This document shows positions 1-7,721 of a stretch of 64,000 nt of DNA, in pieces; positions within the stretch are counted from its first letter, which is position 1, and each line of letters starts with the position of its first letter. Below the pieces are notes generated by a model. That model searched no databases, was not told where the DNA came from, and was given only the letters and a program-made list of their open reading frames with translations. Location of the stretch: positions 174,279 to 238,278 of the forward strand of contig JAXGRD010000005.1 of the NCBI GenBank assembly GCA_040766105.1, in the 5' to 3' direction. A program made the translations under genes and the position numbers. The stretch comes from JAXGRD01 sp040766105. Its GTDB lineage: Bacteria; Bacillota; Clostridia; Peptostreptococcales; Anaerovoracaceae.

Positions 1-875
1 AGAAGGTGCTGGCTTACTCCACCGTTGCCAACTTGGGACTCATCGTAGCCTGCGGCGGTATCGGCTCTGCGGAAGCGGTTTGGGCAGGAATCATGCTCAT
101 CATCTTCCATGCAGTAACCAAGTCTCTTCTCTTCCTATGCGTAGGAACGGCGGAGCATAACATCGGAAGTAGAGATATTGAGGATATGGACGGCCTGTTC
201 AACAGAATGCCAAGGCTTGCCAGCTTCATGCTCATAGGAATTGCAGGAATGTTCCTGGCACCCTTCGGCATGCTCATATCCAAGTGGGCGACCATGGTTG
301 CCTTTGTGGATTCGGGCAATGTCATCTTGGTGGTGATTATCTGCTTCGGTAGTGCGGCGACAGCCTTCTACTGGACCAAATGGATGGGCAAGCTTTCTGC
401 CATTATGGCGGGAAGAGAGGATATTCAAAAGAATGTTCATCGTGAAGAAACCGTAGTGCATATGATTTTGTCAGTGTTGACTGTAATCGTATGTCTGGGC
501 TTCCCCTTCATCTCTAAGGCTATGGTCATCCCCTATCTGTCCGATACCTACGGAACAGTGGAAACCATGGCACTGTCTGAGAACAACATGATTATCATGG
601 TTATCATGATAGCTGTACTGATTTTGCTCTTTGCATTCCTCTTCGGAAGAACTACAAAGAAAATCGTCCCCATCTACATGGCAGGTGTCAACACCGGCGA
701 CGACTTGACCTTCATCAACTCCATGGAAGGCAAGACGGAAGTTTCCCTGAGAAACTGGTATATGGAAGGCTATTTCGGAGAGTTTAAGATGAATGTCATC
801 GGCGTGATTACCACGGGCATCGTAATTGTCGTTGCCATTGGAATGGTTGCCGGTGCAATGCTGGGAGGTATGTAA
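1..875 (+). CDS. echA: Ech hydrogenase subunit A, NuoL-like antiporter (C-terminal part; start outside window)
   Basis: Large membrane subunit of an energy-converting hydrogenase, related to NuoL and Mrp antiporters and expected to carry the ion-translocating channel. The frame is open to the left edge (an AAG codon precedes the GTG at 6), so only about 290 C-terminal residues are present. They hold several hydrophobic segments and the stretch IFHAVTKSLLFLCVG, which matches the conserved Lys-containing helix of antiporter subunits. It ends one base before echB and begins the echABCDEF order. The identification rests on the hydrophobic pattern and on the five following genes. Confidence 0.88.
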   Translation, partial: KVLAYSTVANLGLIVACGGIGSAEAVWAGIMLIIFHAVTKSLLFLCVGTAEHNIGSRDIEDMDGLFNRMPRLASFMLIGIAGMFLAPFGMLISKWATMVAFVDSGNVILVVIICFGSAATAFYWTKWMGKLSAIMAGREDIQKNVHREETVVHMILSVLTVIVCLGFPFISKAMVIPYLSDTYGTVETMALSENNMIIMVIMIAVLILLFAFLFGRTTKKIVPIYMAGVNTGDDLTFINSMEGKTEVSLRNWYMEGYFGEFKMNVIGVITTGIVIVVAIGMVAGAMLGGM

Positions 876-876
876 A

Positions 877-1749
877 ATGAATACTACAATCACAATCATC
901 ATCAGTGTAGTTGCATATCTGATCCTGGCTCCCTTTATCGGTGGTCTGCTGGCAGGTATCGATCGAAGAATCACTGCGAGAATGCAGGGAAGATTCGGTC
1001 CTCCCATATTGCAGCCGTTCTATGACTTCTTGAAGCTGTGGGAAAAGGAAAACATTACGGTAAACAGAGTACAGGACTTCTACGTTTTCTGCTTCTTCAT
1101 CTTCATCGTCGTCACAGGTGCATTCTTCTTTGCGGGACTGAGCCTGTTGCTGGTCATCTTCACACTGACACTGGCAAGCGTGTTCCTCATCATAGCAGCC
1201 TTCTCCTCCAACTCTCCCTTTGCACAGGTAGGTGCGGAAAGAGAATTGTTGCAGATGCTGGCATACGAGCCTATGGTGCTGATCACAGCAATCGGATTCT
1301 ACATGTACACAGGCAGCTTCGATGTAGGCGCTATCATGGGTGGTGAAAAAATGCCCCTCATATACCTCATCGGAATCTTCTTGGGATATATCTTCATTCT
1401 GACCATTAAGTTCAGAAAATCCCCCTTCGACCTGTCCATGTCCCATCACGGACACCAGGAACTGGTTGCGGGACTGAAGACCGAGTTTTCAGGCAGAACC
1501 TTGGCCCTCATTGAAGCGGCACACTGGTTTGAAAACATATTCTTACTCGGATTCGTGTTCCTCTTCTTCATGAACGGAACCGTCTGGGGTATCGTTATAG
1601 GCGTAGTTGTTTGTCTTCTGACCTACTTCCTGGAAGTATTCATCGACAACAGCTTTGCAAGAATGAAGTGGCAGTTTGCAATCAATTCGGCGTGGGTCGT
1701 TGCGTTGGTTCTGGGAACTGTAAACCTGTTCATTCTGCTATATGTTTAA
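877..1749 (+). CDS. echB: Ech hydrogenase subunit B, NuoH-like membrane subunit
   Basis: Integral membrane protein of 290 residues of the NuoH/HycD/EchB family, which joins the hydrogenase module to the membrane arm. Sequence features are an N-terminal hydrophobic helix, the motif GRFGPPILQPFYDFLKLWEKE at about residues 30-50, and FAQVGAERELLQMLAYEP further on, both typical of this family. A longer in-frame start at 826 exists but would overlap echA by 50 bases, so the ATG at 877, one base after the echA stop, is preferred. Translation is probably coupled to echA. Confidence 0.9.
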   Translation: MNTTITIIISVVAYLILAPFIGGLLAGIDRRITARMQGRFGPPILQPFYDFLKLWEKENITVNRVQDFYVFCFFIFIVVTGAFFFAGLSLLLVIFTLTLASVFLIIAAFSSNSPFAQVGAERELLQMLAYEPMVLITAIGFYMYTGSFDVGAIMGGEKMPLIYLIGIFLGYIFILTIKFRKSPFDLSMSHHGHQELVAGLKTEFSGRTLALIEAAHWFENIFLLGFVFLFFMNGTVWGIVIGVVVCLLTYFLEVFIDNSFARMKWQFAINSAWVVALVLGTVNLFILLYV

Positions 1750-1761
1750 GGAGGCAATCAC

Positions 1762-2217
1762 ATGGCATATGTAACAAAATCACCCTGGGTCATCCACTAT
1801 GACGGATCCAGCTGTAACGGTTGCGACATAGAAGTGTTGGCCTGCCTTACACCTATGTACGACGTAGAGCGGTTTGGAATTATCAACACCGGTAACCCCA
1901 AGCACGCAGATGTTTTTCTTGTCACCGGCTCCATCAACGAGCAGAACAAGAATGTTGTACAACAAATATATGAGCAAATGCCGGAACCAAAGGTAGTAGT
2001 AGCGATCGGAATCTGCGCCACCAACGGTGGAATCTTTAAAGAATGCTACAATATCATGGGCGGAACGGACACCGTAATTCCCGTGGACTGCTACGTTCCC
2101 GGCTGTGCTGCAAGACCGGAGGCCATCATTGACGGCGTCGTTAAGGGTCTTGGCATCTTGGCGGAAAAAAAGGCCAAGATGGATGCCGATAATAACCAGA
2201 AGGGAGCGGCGGTATGA
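1762..2217 (+). CDS. echC: Ech hydrogenase small subunit (NuoB-like, one [4Fe-4S])
   Basis: Electron-transfer small subunit of 151 residues, on the cytoplasmic side, linking the ferredoxin subunit to the NiFe site. The cysteines SSCNGCDIE (near residues 18-21), GICATNGG and VPGCAARPE give the C-x2-C...C...C pattern of the proximal [4Fe-4S] cluster in NuoB-like proteins. A GGAGG site precedes the ATG. Its end overlaps echD by four bases (ATGA), so translation is probably coupled. Confidence 0.93.
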   Translation: MAYVTKSPWVIHYDGSSCNGCDIEVLACLTPMYDVERFGIINTGNPKHADVFLVTGSINEQNKNVVQQIYEQMPEPKVVVAIGICATNGGIFKECYNIMGGTDTVIPVDCYVPGCAARPEAIIDGVVKGLGILAEKKAKMDADNNQKGAAV

Positions 2218-2570
2218 GCGAAAAGAAATTTCTAGTTCAGGACATACGATCAATACAGGGTTCTGAATTATTGGGTATTGTGCGTAACCTGCGACAGGAC
2301 GGCTATCGATTTGTCCAGGCATGTGCAACGGCGAAGGAAGAAGGCTATGAACTTCTGTACTCCTTCGACAAGGATCACGACCTCGTCAACTTCAGGATCC
2401 ATGTGAATGAAGGCGATGAGTTGGAAAGCATCACGAAGGAATATTGGAGTGCCTTTATCTATGAAAACGAGTTGAATGACTTGTTCGGCATCAAGTTCCT
2501 TCACAACGCATTAGATTACGGCGGCAACTTCTACAAGGTTGCAGAGCCGACTCCATGGAAGAAGAAATAA
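2214..2570 (+). CDS. echD: Ech hydrogenase subunit D (NuoC-like)
   Basis: Soluble subunit of 118 residues corresponding to NuoC and the N-terminal part of HycE. It carries no cofactor and helps seat the large subunit. The C-terminal ENELNDLFGIKFLHNALDYGG is like the family signature ERE..DLFGI.F..H. It is short for NuoC but about right for EchD. It overlaps echC by four bases and lies 18 bases before echE with an AAGGAAGG ribosome site between. Confidence 0.9.
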   Translation: MSEKKFLVQDIRSIQGSELLGIVRNLRQDGYRFVQACATAKEEGYELLYSFDKDHDLVNFRIHVNEGDELESITKEYWSAFIYENELNDLFGIKFLHNALDYGGNFYKVAEPTPWKKK

Positions 2571-2588
2571 GAAAGGAAGGTAGAAAAC

Positions 2589-3674
2589 ATGGGTAAAAGA
2601 ACTATTATTCCTTTCGGACCACAACATCCGGTACTTCCCGAGCCGGTTCATTTGGACCTGGTCATCGAGGACGAGAAGGTTGTAGAAGCCATTCCCTCCA
2701 TTGGATTTATCCATAGAGGATTGGAAAAGTTGGTAGAAAAAAAGGAATATACCGAAATGGTATACGTTATAGAGCGAGTTTGCGGCATCTGCAGCTTCGG
2801 ACACGGTTGGGGCTATTGCGCTGCCGTGGAAGGCGCAATGGGCATTGAGATTCCCAAGAGAGCGGAATATCTGCGAACCATTTGGCATGAATTGGGAAGA
2901 GCACATTCCAACATGCTGTGGTTGGGACTTTTGGCCGACGGATTTGGCTTTGAAAGCTTGTTCATGCATGTGTGGAAGCTGCGAGAGACCGTTCTGGACC
3001 TCTTTGAAGAGACCACCGGGGGAAGAGTTATCTTCTCCGTGTGCAAGGTGGGTGGTGTAAGAAAAGACATCGACACTGCCACATTGAACAAGATGGTCAA
3101 GGAACTCAACGGTATTAAAAAAGAGCTGAAGGAGTTGACCGATGTCTTTATGGAAGACAAGTCCGTAAAGAACAGACTGTGTGGCGTAGGATATTTGTCC
3201 AAGGAAGACGCCATTGAATTGGACGCAGTCGGCGCCATGGCAAGAGCTTCCGGCGTTGTACAGGATATGCGTCTCAATGGTCACGGCATCTACGATGAAT
3301 TAAACTTTGAGCCTTGTGTGGAAACTGCCGGCGACTGTTATGCTCGTTGTGTCGTAAGAATCAGAGACATCTTCTTGGCTTTGGACATGATTGAAGAAGC
3401 GGTCAACAAGATTCCCGATGGACCCATCTCCGTTCCCGTTAAGGGCAACGTAACCGGTGAGTTCGTCATGAGGCTGGAGCAGCCCAGAGGAGAAGCGGTT
3501 TATTATGCAAAGGGATTCGACACGGGAACAAAGTTCCTGGAGAGAATGCGCGTCCGAACACCGACCAATCAGAACATTCCCGCCATGGTGAAGACCTTGC
3601 AGGGATGTGACCTGGCTGATGTTCCCATGCTCATACTGACTATCGACCCCTGTATCAGTTGTACAGAAAGGTAG
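2589..3674 (+). CDS. echE: Ech hydrogenase large catalytic subunit ([NiFe] site)
   Basis: Catalytic subunit of a group 4 [NiFe] hydrogenase, 361 residues, expected to couple reduced ferredoxin to proton reduction. Both metal-binding motifs are present: RVCGICSFGHG near residue 62 and DPCISCTER at the extreme C-terminus, so all four Ni/Fe cysteines are kept. This separates it from complex I NuoD, which has lost them. The protein ends right after the second motif, so there is no C-terminal extension for a maturation protease to remove, as is usual for Ech-type subunits. Maturation genes (hyp) are not in the window. Confidence 0.94.
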   Translation: MGKRTIIPFGPQHPVLPEPVHLDLVIEDEKVVEAIPSIGFIHRGLEKLVEKKEYTEMVYVIERVCGICSFGHGWGYCAAVEGAMGIEIPKRAEYLRTIWHELGRAHSNMLWLGLLADGFGFESLFMHVWKLRETVLDLFEETTGGRVIFSVCKVGGVRKDIDTATLNKMVKELNGIKKELKELTDVFMEDKSVKNRLCGVGYLSKEDAIELDAVGAMARASGVVQDMRLNGHGIYDELNFEPCVETAGDCYARCVVRIRDIFLALDMIEEAVNKIPDGPISVPVKGNVTGEFVMRLEQPRGEAVYYAKGFDTGTKFLERMRVRTPTNQNIPAMVKTLQGCDLADVPMLILTIDPCISCTER

Positions 3675-3684
3675 GTGGAAAAGC

Positions 3685-4272
3685 ATGGCAAATTTTAAAA
3701 TCGGTAAGGTAGTAATGGGCAGCCTGTTTAAGAAGCCTGCCACCAAGATGTATCCTGTCATTCCTGCTGAATGGAAGGAAAGGACGAGAGGTCACATCCG
3801 CATCGAAGAAAAGGACTGCATCCTTTGCGGTATCTGCGGCAAGAAGTGTCCCACCAATGCCATTACGGTAGATCGAGGTGGGCGCACATGGACCATCGAG
3901 AGGATGCAGTGCATCCAATGTGGAGAGTGTGTTGCTGTCTGTCCCAAGAAGTGTCTGTTCATGGAACCGGATTACACGGAGCCAAGCACGGAAAAGGTAA
4001 TAGATACGGCCAACGTTCCGGAAGTGGAAAAGCCAAAGGCGACACCGGCGAAGAACGGGGAAGCAAAGGAAGCGGCACCTGCTGACGGAGACGAAAAGCT
4101 GAAATGCGACGAAGAAGTCTGCATATACTGCGGCATCTGCGTGAAGAACTGTCCCGTGGACGCTTTGGAAGTGGATCGAAAGGAAAAGATTTGGAAGGTA
4201 GATCATGACACCTGCACAACGTGCGGAATCTGCGTTGAGAAATGCCCCAAGGATTGCCTGGTGATTGAATAA
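3685..4272 (+). CDS. echF: Ech hydrogenase ferredoxin subunit with four [4Fe-4S] motifs
   Basis: Polyferredoxin subunit of 195 residues, the entry point for electrons from ferredoxin. EchF/NuoI proteins normally carry two [4Fe-4S] motifs; this one has four. Cysteines lie at 45/48/51/55, 76/79/82/86, 146/149/152/156 and 177/180/183/187. The second pair is joined by a charged, Ala/Pro/Lys-rich linker at about residues 97-140, which looks like an added ferredoxin domain. It is the last gene of the operon; a hairpin terminator starts 14 bases after its stop codon. Confidence 0.92.
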   Translation: MANFKIGKVVMGSLFKKPATKMYPVIPAEWKERTRGHIRIEEKDCILCGICGKKCPTNAITVDRGGRTWTIERMQCIQCGECVAVCPKKCLFMEPDYTEPSTEKVIDTANVPEVEKPKATPAKNGEAKEAAPADGDEKLKCDEEVCIYCGICVKNCPVDALEVDRKEKIWKVDHDTCTTCGICVEKCPKDCLVIE

Positions 4273-4286
4273 AATAACGGAAACTG

Positions 4287-4323
4287 CTGCTCCGCCTTGG
4301 ATTGCCAGGGTGGAGCAGTTTGA
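4287..4323 (+). terminator. Intrinsic terminator of the ech operon
   Basis: Stem 4287-4300 pairs with 4305-4318 over 14 bp (two G-U pairs) with a four-base ATTG loop, followed by TTT. It lies directly after echF. It also shows that the longer reading frame opening at 4265 is not a good start for the next gene. Confidence 0.75.
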
Positions 4324-4339
4324 TATTACAGGGGTGATG

Positions 4340-5431
4340 ATGGACGTTTTTGTCATTGTATTGGCAGCCTTTGCTGCCTTGGGATTTTTGGATAAAGCCA
4401 TAGGTGGTCGATTCGGTTTTGATAGGGAAATTGATAGCGGGCTTTCCACCATGGGCACCATGTCCGTATATATTGTGGGTATCTACTGTGTAGGAACCGT
4501 ACTCATAGAGGGGAATTCCGAAACGATTGGAAATGCCACCTCCTTTTTGCCTATGGATCCCTCCATCCTCTCGGGAGGAATACTCGCCCCGGATTTGGGC
4601 GGCCAACCTATCGCCATGGGTTTGGCGGAAGATCGGGACATGGGCTTCTTTTCGGGGCTGGTCATCGGTGGTTGTCTGGGACAATTCGTTAGCTTTCAAC
4701 TTCCCGTCATCTTTGCCGTTCTCGATATGGAGACCAAACAGAAGATGGTCAGAGGATTTATCTATGGAATCATAGCAATTCCTGCAGGTCTGGTTGTGGG
4801 TGGCTTAGTCATGGGAATTCCACCGGGCAAGCTCTTTCTCAACATCAGCATCATCACTCTGATTTGCCTTGTCCTCCTCATGGGATTCCTCAAGGCGCCG
4901 AAACAAACGGAGAAGATCATTCTTACCTTTAGCAATATCATTAAATTCATTTGTCAAATCCTCTTCGTGATTGTCATTGCCGGTCTATTCATCCCCAAGC
5001 TGTCCTTTGTTCCCGGCGATTTGGTCCTCAATGCCCTTCTCATTGTCTTCCGCATGTCCATCATCGTCTGCGGTGGTTTGGTCCTTACGAGAATTCTCAC
5101 TATGTATTTCGGGAAGGCCTTTGACTACTTGGGTGAGAAGATGGGGACGGACAAGCTGGGCATAATCGGCCTCATGCTGAACATGATCAATAGCATAACG
5201 GCCATTACCTTGTTTAGCAAGATGGATGACCGTGGGAAGATTATCAACGGGGCCATCTGTGTTAGCGGCGCATATATTCTGGGAGGTCAATTGGCCTTTG
5301 TCATCTCCGTTGCTCCTGCCTACGTTTTTTATGGCTATATTGCATCTAAAATTACTGCTGGAGGACTGGCACTGGCCATCGCTCTTCTCGGGGAGAGAAA
5401 AAGAAATTTGAATCAGTCTCCCCTTGTATGA
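4340..5431 (+). CDS. EutH-like polytopic permease
   Basis: Membrane protein of about 363 residues that resembles the ethanolamine permease EutH. Points of resemblance are GGILAPDLGGQPIAMGLAEDRD (like the LLACDMGG...LA segment of EutH), repeated Gly-rich helices, and a C-terminal DDRGKIINGAICVSGAYILGGQLAF (EutH has DTRGKVINCAFAVSAAFALGDHLGF). Start: ATG at 4337 or 4340 after AGGGG; the frame extends to 4265 but that part lies inside the ech terminator. It is followed 37 bases later by a sigma-54 activator and then the dimethylamine genes. No other eut genes are present, so the substrate may be ethanolamine or a small methylated amine; the second is inference from position. Confidence 0.72.
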   Translation: MDVFVIVLAAFAALGFLDKAIGGRFGFDREIDSGLSTMGTMSVYIVGIYCVGTVLIEGNSETIGNATSFLPMDPSILSGGILAPDLGGQPIAMGLAEDRDMGFFSGLVIGGCLGQFVSFQLPVIFAVLDMETKQKMVRGFIYGIIAIPAGLVVGGLVMGIPPGKLFLNISIITLICLVLLMGFLKAPKQTEKIILTFSNIIKFICQILFVIVIAGLFIPKLSFVPGDLVLNALLIVFRMSIIVCGGLVLTRILTMYFGKAFDYLGEKMGTDKLGIIGLMLNMINSITAITLFSKMDDRGKIINGAICVSGAYILGGQLAFVISVAPAYVFYGYIASKITAGGLALAIALLGERKRNLNQSPLV

Positions 5432-5468
5432 TACAATGAATTAATTCATCATCGCAGAGGAGGTTGGG

Positions 5469-6857
5469 ATGGAAAAAAGAAAAGGGAAAGCGGAGCGGCA
5501 ATACGAAGCAGACTTTTATAAAATCATGGCCGATAACTTCGGTGATGAAATTTTTGTGACCGACGGAAAGGGAATCACGATATTCGTCAATCCTGCGGCA
5601 GTGGAGGTCATTGGAAAACCTGTTACAGAAATCATCGGACGGCACGTAGACGACTTGGTTGAGGAAGGCTTCTTCAAGCCCAGTGTCACCATGGAGGTTC
5701 TTCGCCAGAGAAAGACCGTTTCCATTATCCAAAAGGTAAAGGAGGATAAGGCTGTTCTGGCAACGGGAGTCCCGATTTTCGGAGACGACCGAGAAAACAT
5801 CATCATGGTAATCAGCACCACAAAGGACGTGGATGCGCTAAATCACCTATTGGGAACCGTGGAATCTCAGCAGGAGGAAATCACCAACTTGCGAGACAAC
5901 GTGTTCTCTGAGGAGGGTTTTATCTCAGTGGACCATGGGATGAAAGAAATCAAGAATACCTTGGTAAAGATAGCCGACCTGGATATGGCAATCCTTGTAG
6001 AGGGAGAGACCGGTGTGGGGAAGGAAGTTGCGGTTCGGACCATTCATCACTTTGGGATTAACAGAAAGGGACCGCTTTTCAAGATAAACTGTGGGACAAT
6101 ACCTGAAAATCTCATTGAATCGGAACTCTTTGGATATGAAGCCGGTGCGTTTACCGGTGCCGAGAGGAACGGGAAAAAAGGAAAGATCGAGATGGCCCAT
6201 GGGGGAACACTGTTTTTAGATGAAATTGGGGAGCTTCCGTTGAATTTGCAAGTCAAGCTCTTAGACTTCCTCCAGGAAGGGACTTTTACACGGGTGGGCG
6301 GTACCGAGCCGATAAAAATAAATGCGCGGGTGATTGCCGCCACCAACCGAGACCTTCGCAGGATGTGTGAAGAGGGCACTTTCCGAAAGGATTTGTACTA
6401 CCGCCTGAGCGTCATCCCTGTTCGAATTCCACCCCTTCGGGAACGACCGGATGACATCGATGCCTTGACTCGATACTTTGTTTCTCGGTACAACTCCAAA
6501 TACAGAAGCCACAAGGGAATCGATCCGGAGTTCTATGCCGTCGCCCGAAGCTACAGATGGCCGGGAAATATCCGTGAGTTGGAACATATGATTGAGAGAA
6601 TCTACGTGATGACGGAAGGCGAATTTATCAAGAAGGAGGATTTCGAGAAGATCATGCTAATGGAACACGAGGACCATCGCCAGGGCTCCAACGTAATCTG
6701 CATGGGAATCATGAACCTGAAAGAAGCGAAGTGGGAAGTGGAGAAACAATTGGTTCGTCATGCCTATCAAAAGGAGGGGAGTACCTATAAAGCTGCCAAG
6801 GTTTTGGGGGTGGATCAATCCACGGTGGTAAAGCTCTTAAAAAAGCACGAATCCTAG
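5469..6857 (+). CDS. Sigma-54-dependent activator (PAS-AAA+-Fis), probable regulator of mtbCB
   Basis: Enhancer-binding protein of 462 residues. An N-terminal PAS-like sensor (about 15-120) is followed by an AAA+ domain with Walker A GETGVGKE, the sigma-54 contact loop GAFTGA and Walker B GGTLFLDEIGE, and then a C-terminal Fis-type helix-turn-helix (STYKAAKVLGVDQSTVVKLLKK). There is no response-regulator receiver domain, so a ligand at the PAS domain is the likely signal. It starts at ATG 5469 after AGGAGG. A sigma-54 promoter for mtbC lies 130 bases past its stop, which makes the mtbCB genes its obvious target; the adjacent EutH-like gene is probably in the same transcript. Confidence 0.9.
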   Translation: MEKRKGKAERQYEADFYKIMADNFGDEIFVTDGKGITIFVNPAAVEVIGKPVTEIIGRHVDDLVEEGFFKPSVTMEVLRQRKTVSIIQKVKEDKAVLATGVPIFGDDRENIIMVISTTKDVDALNHLLGTVESQQEEITNLRDNVFSEEGFISVDHGMKEIKNTLVKIADLDMAILVEGETGVGKEVAVRTIHHFGINRKGPLFKINCGTIPENLIESELFGYEAGAFTGAERNGKKGKIEMAHGGTLFLDEIGELPLNLQVKLLDFLQEGTFTRVGGTEPIKINARVIAATNRDLRRMCEEGTFRKDLYYRLSVIPVRIPPLRERPDDIDALTRYFVSRYNSKYRSHKGIDPEFYAVARSYRWPGNIRELEHMIERIYVMTEGEFIKKEDFEKIMLMEHEDHRQGSNVICMGIMNLKEAKWEVEKQLVRHAYQKEGSTYKAAKVLGVDQSTVVKLLKKHES

Positions 6858-6863
6858 AACGAC

Positions 6864-6916
6864 TGATGAAATAAATCATGAGAATTGATGAAAAAAATCA
6901 TTATTTCTCATGATTT
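6864..6916. promoter_or_regulatory. Candidate enhancer for the mtbC promoter, overlapping a terminator-like hairpin
   Basis: Two near-identical dyads, TGATGAAATAAATCAT (6864-6879) and TGATGAAAAAAATCAT (6886-6901), differ at one base and are 22 bp apart, about two helical turns. They lie 85-125 bp upstream of the mtbC sigma-54 promoter, where activators bind. The same stretch can fold as a stem (6873-6884 with 6905-6916) followed by a T run, so it may also end the activator transcript. Confidence 0.65.
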
Positions 6917-6984
6917 TTTATTGCGATAAAGCAATCGGTTCGATAGAAGCATTGAAATTACTGGATTCTTAATTGGTGAAATAC

Positions 6985-7002
6985 TTGGCATTGATATTGC
7001 TT
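6985..7002 (+). promoter_or_regulatory. Sigma-54 promoter of mtbCB
   Basis: TTGGCATTGATATTGCTT has GG at 6987-6988 and GC at 6999-7000, exactly 12 bp apart, matching the -24/-12 consensus TGGCAC-N5-TTGCW almost perfectly. It is 47 bases upstream of mtbC. Confidence 0.9.
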
Positions 7003-7046
7003 AAGTAAAGGGCAGGAGTTATCATTTTTGTACAAAGGAGACAATA

Positions 7047-7700
7047 ATGGCAAGAGAAGATTTAATGAACAGAGCTTTCGAAGCAATCGTTGAAGCCGAT
7101 GAAGATATGGCTACCGAAGTGCTGGAAGAAGGCGAAAAGGAAGGAATCACTGCTGTAGAGCTGCTGCAGGAAGGATTCAGTAAGGGAATGAACGAGCTGG
7201 GTGACAGATTCGGTCGTGGAGAAGTTTTCCTTCCCGAATTGATCTTTGCAACAGAAGTCATGAAAGTCGTTACCGACAAGGTAGACGAAGAATTGGCTGC
7301 CAAGGGTGGCGAAGCAGAGGAAAAGGGCAAGATGATCATGGCGACCGTAGAAGGTGACGTTCACGATATCGGAAAAGGTATCTGCGTATCCATGCTGAAG
7401 TCTGTTGGCCTGGAAGTATATGACCTGGGACGTGAAGTACCTGCCGATGTCATCATCGAAAAGGCGAAGGAAGTCAACGCTGACATCATCGGAACTAGTG
7501 CTCTTCTCACCACCACAATGGTAGTGCAGAAGGAAATCGAAGAGAAGTTGGCTGCTCAGGACTTGAAGAAGGAGTTCAAGACCATGGTAGGTGGATCACC
7601 GATTACACAGAGATGGGCTGACAAGATTGGTGCAGACGCTTACACCGAGGACGCGTCCGAGTGCTGCCAGAGAGCTCTGAAGTTTATTGATGAGAAATAA
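7047..7700 (+). CDS. mtbC: Dimethylamine corrinoid protein
   Basis: Cobalamin-binding methyl carrier of 217 residues. It accepts a methyl group from the dimethylamine methyltransferase encoded next door and passes it on to a C1 acceptor enzyme not seen here. It has an N-terminal four-helix cap domain (about 1-90) and a Rossmann B12 domain with the lower axial ligand motif D104-x-H106-x-x-G, then GTSALLTTTM and VGGSPI. It precedes mtbB by 21 bases with AAAGGAGG between. The assignment to dimethylamine rests on the neighbouring mtbB. Confidence 0.9.
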   Translation: MAREDLMNRAFEAIVEADEDMATEVLEEGEKEGITAVELLQEGFSKGMNELGDRFGRGEVFLPELIFATEVMKVVTDKVDEELAAKGGEAEEKGKMIMATVEGDVHDIGKGICVSMLKSVGLEVYDLGREVPADVIIEKAKEVNADIIGTSALLTTTMVVQKEIEEKLAAQDLKKEFKTMVGGSPITQRWADKIGADAYTEDASECCQRALKFIDEK

Positions 7701-7721
7701 GGAGTAGAAAGGAGGATTACA

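Noticed and set aside
471..1455. Long minus-strand open frames across the ech genes
   Set aside because: Cys/His-rich shadow translations opposite well-supported genes, without ribosome sites.
1..4272. Complex I (nuo) in place of a hydrogenase
   Set aside because: The large subunit keeps all four Ni-binding cysteines, which NuoD lacks, and the gene order is echA-F.
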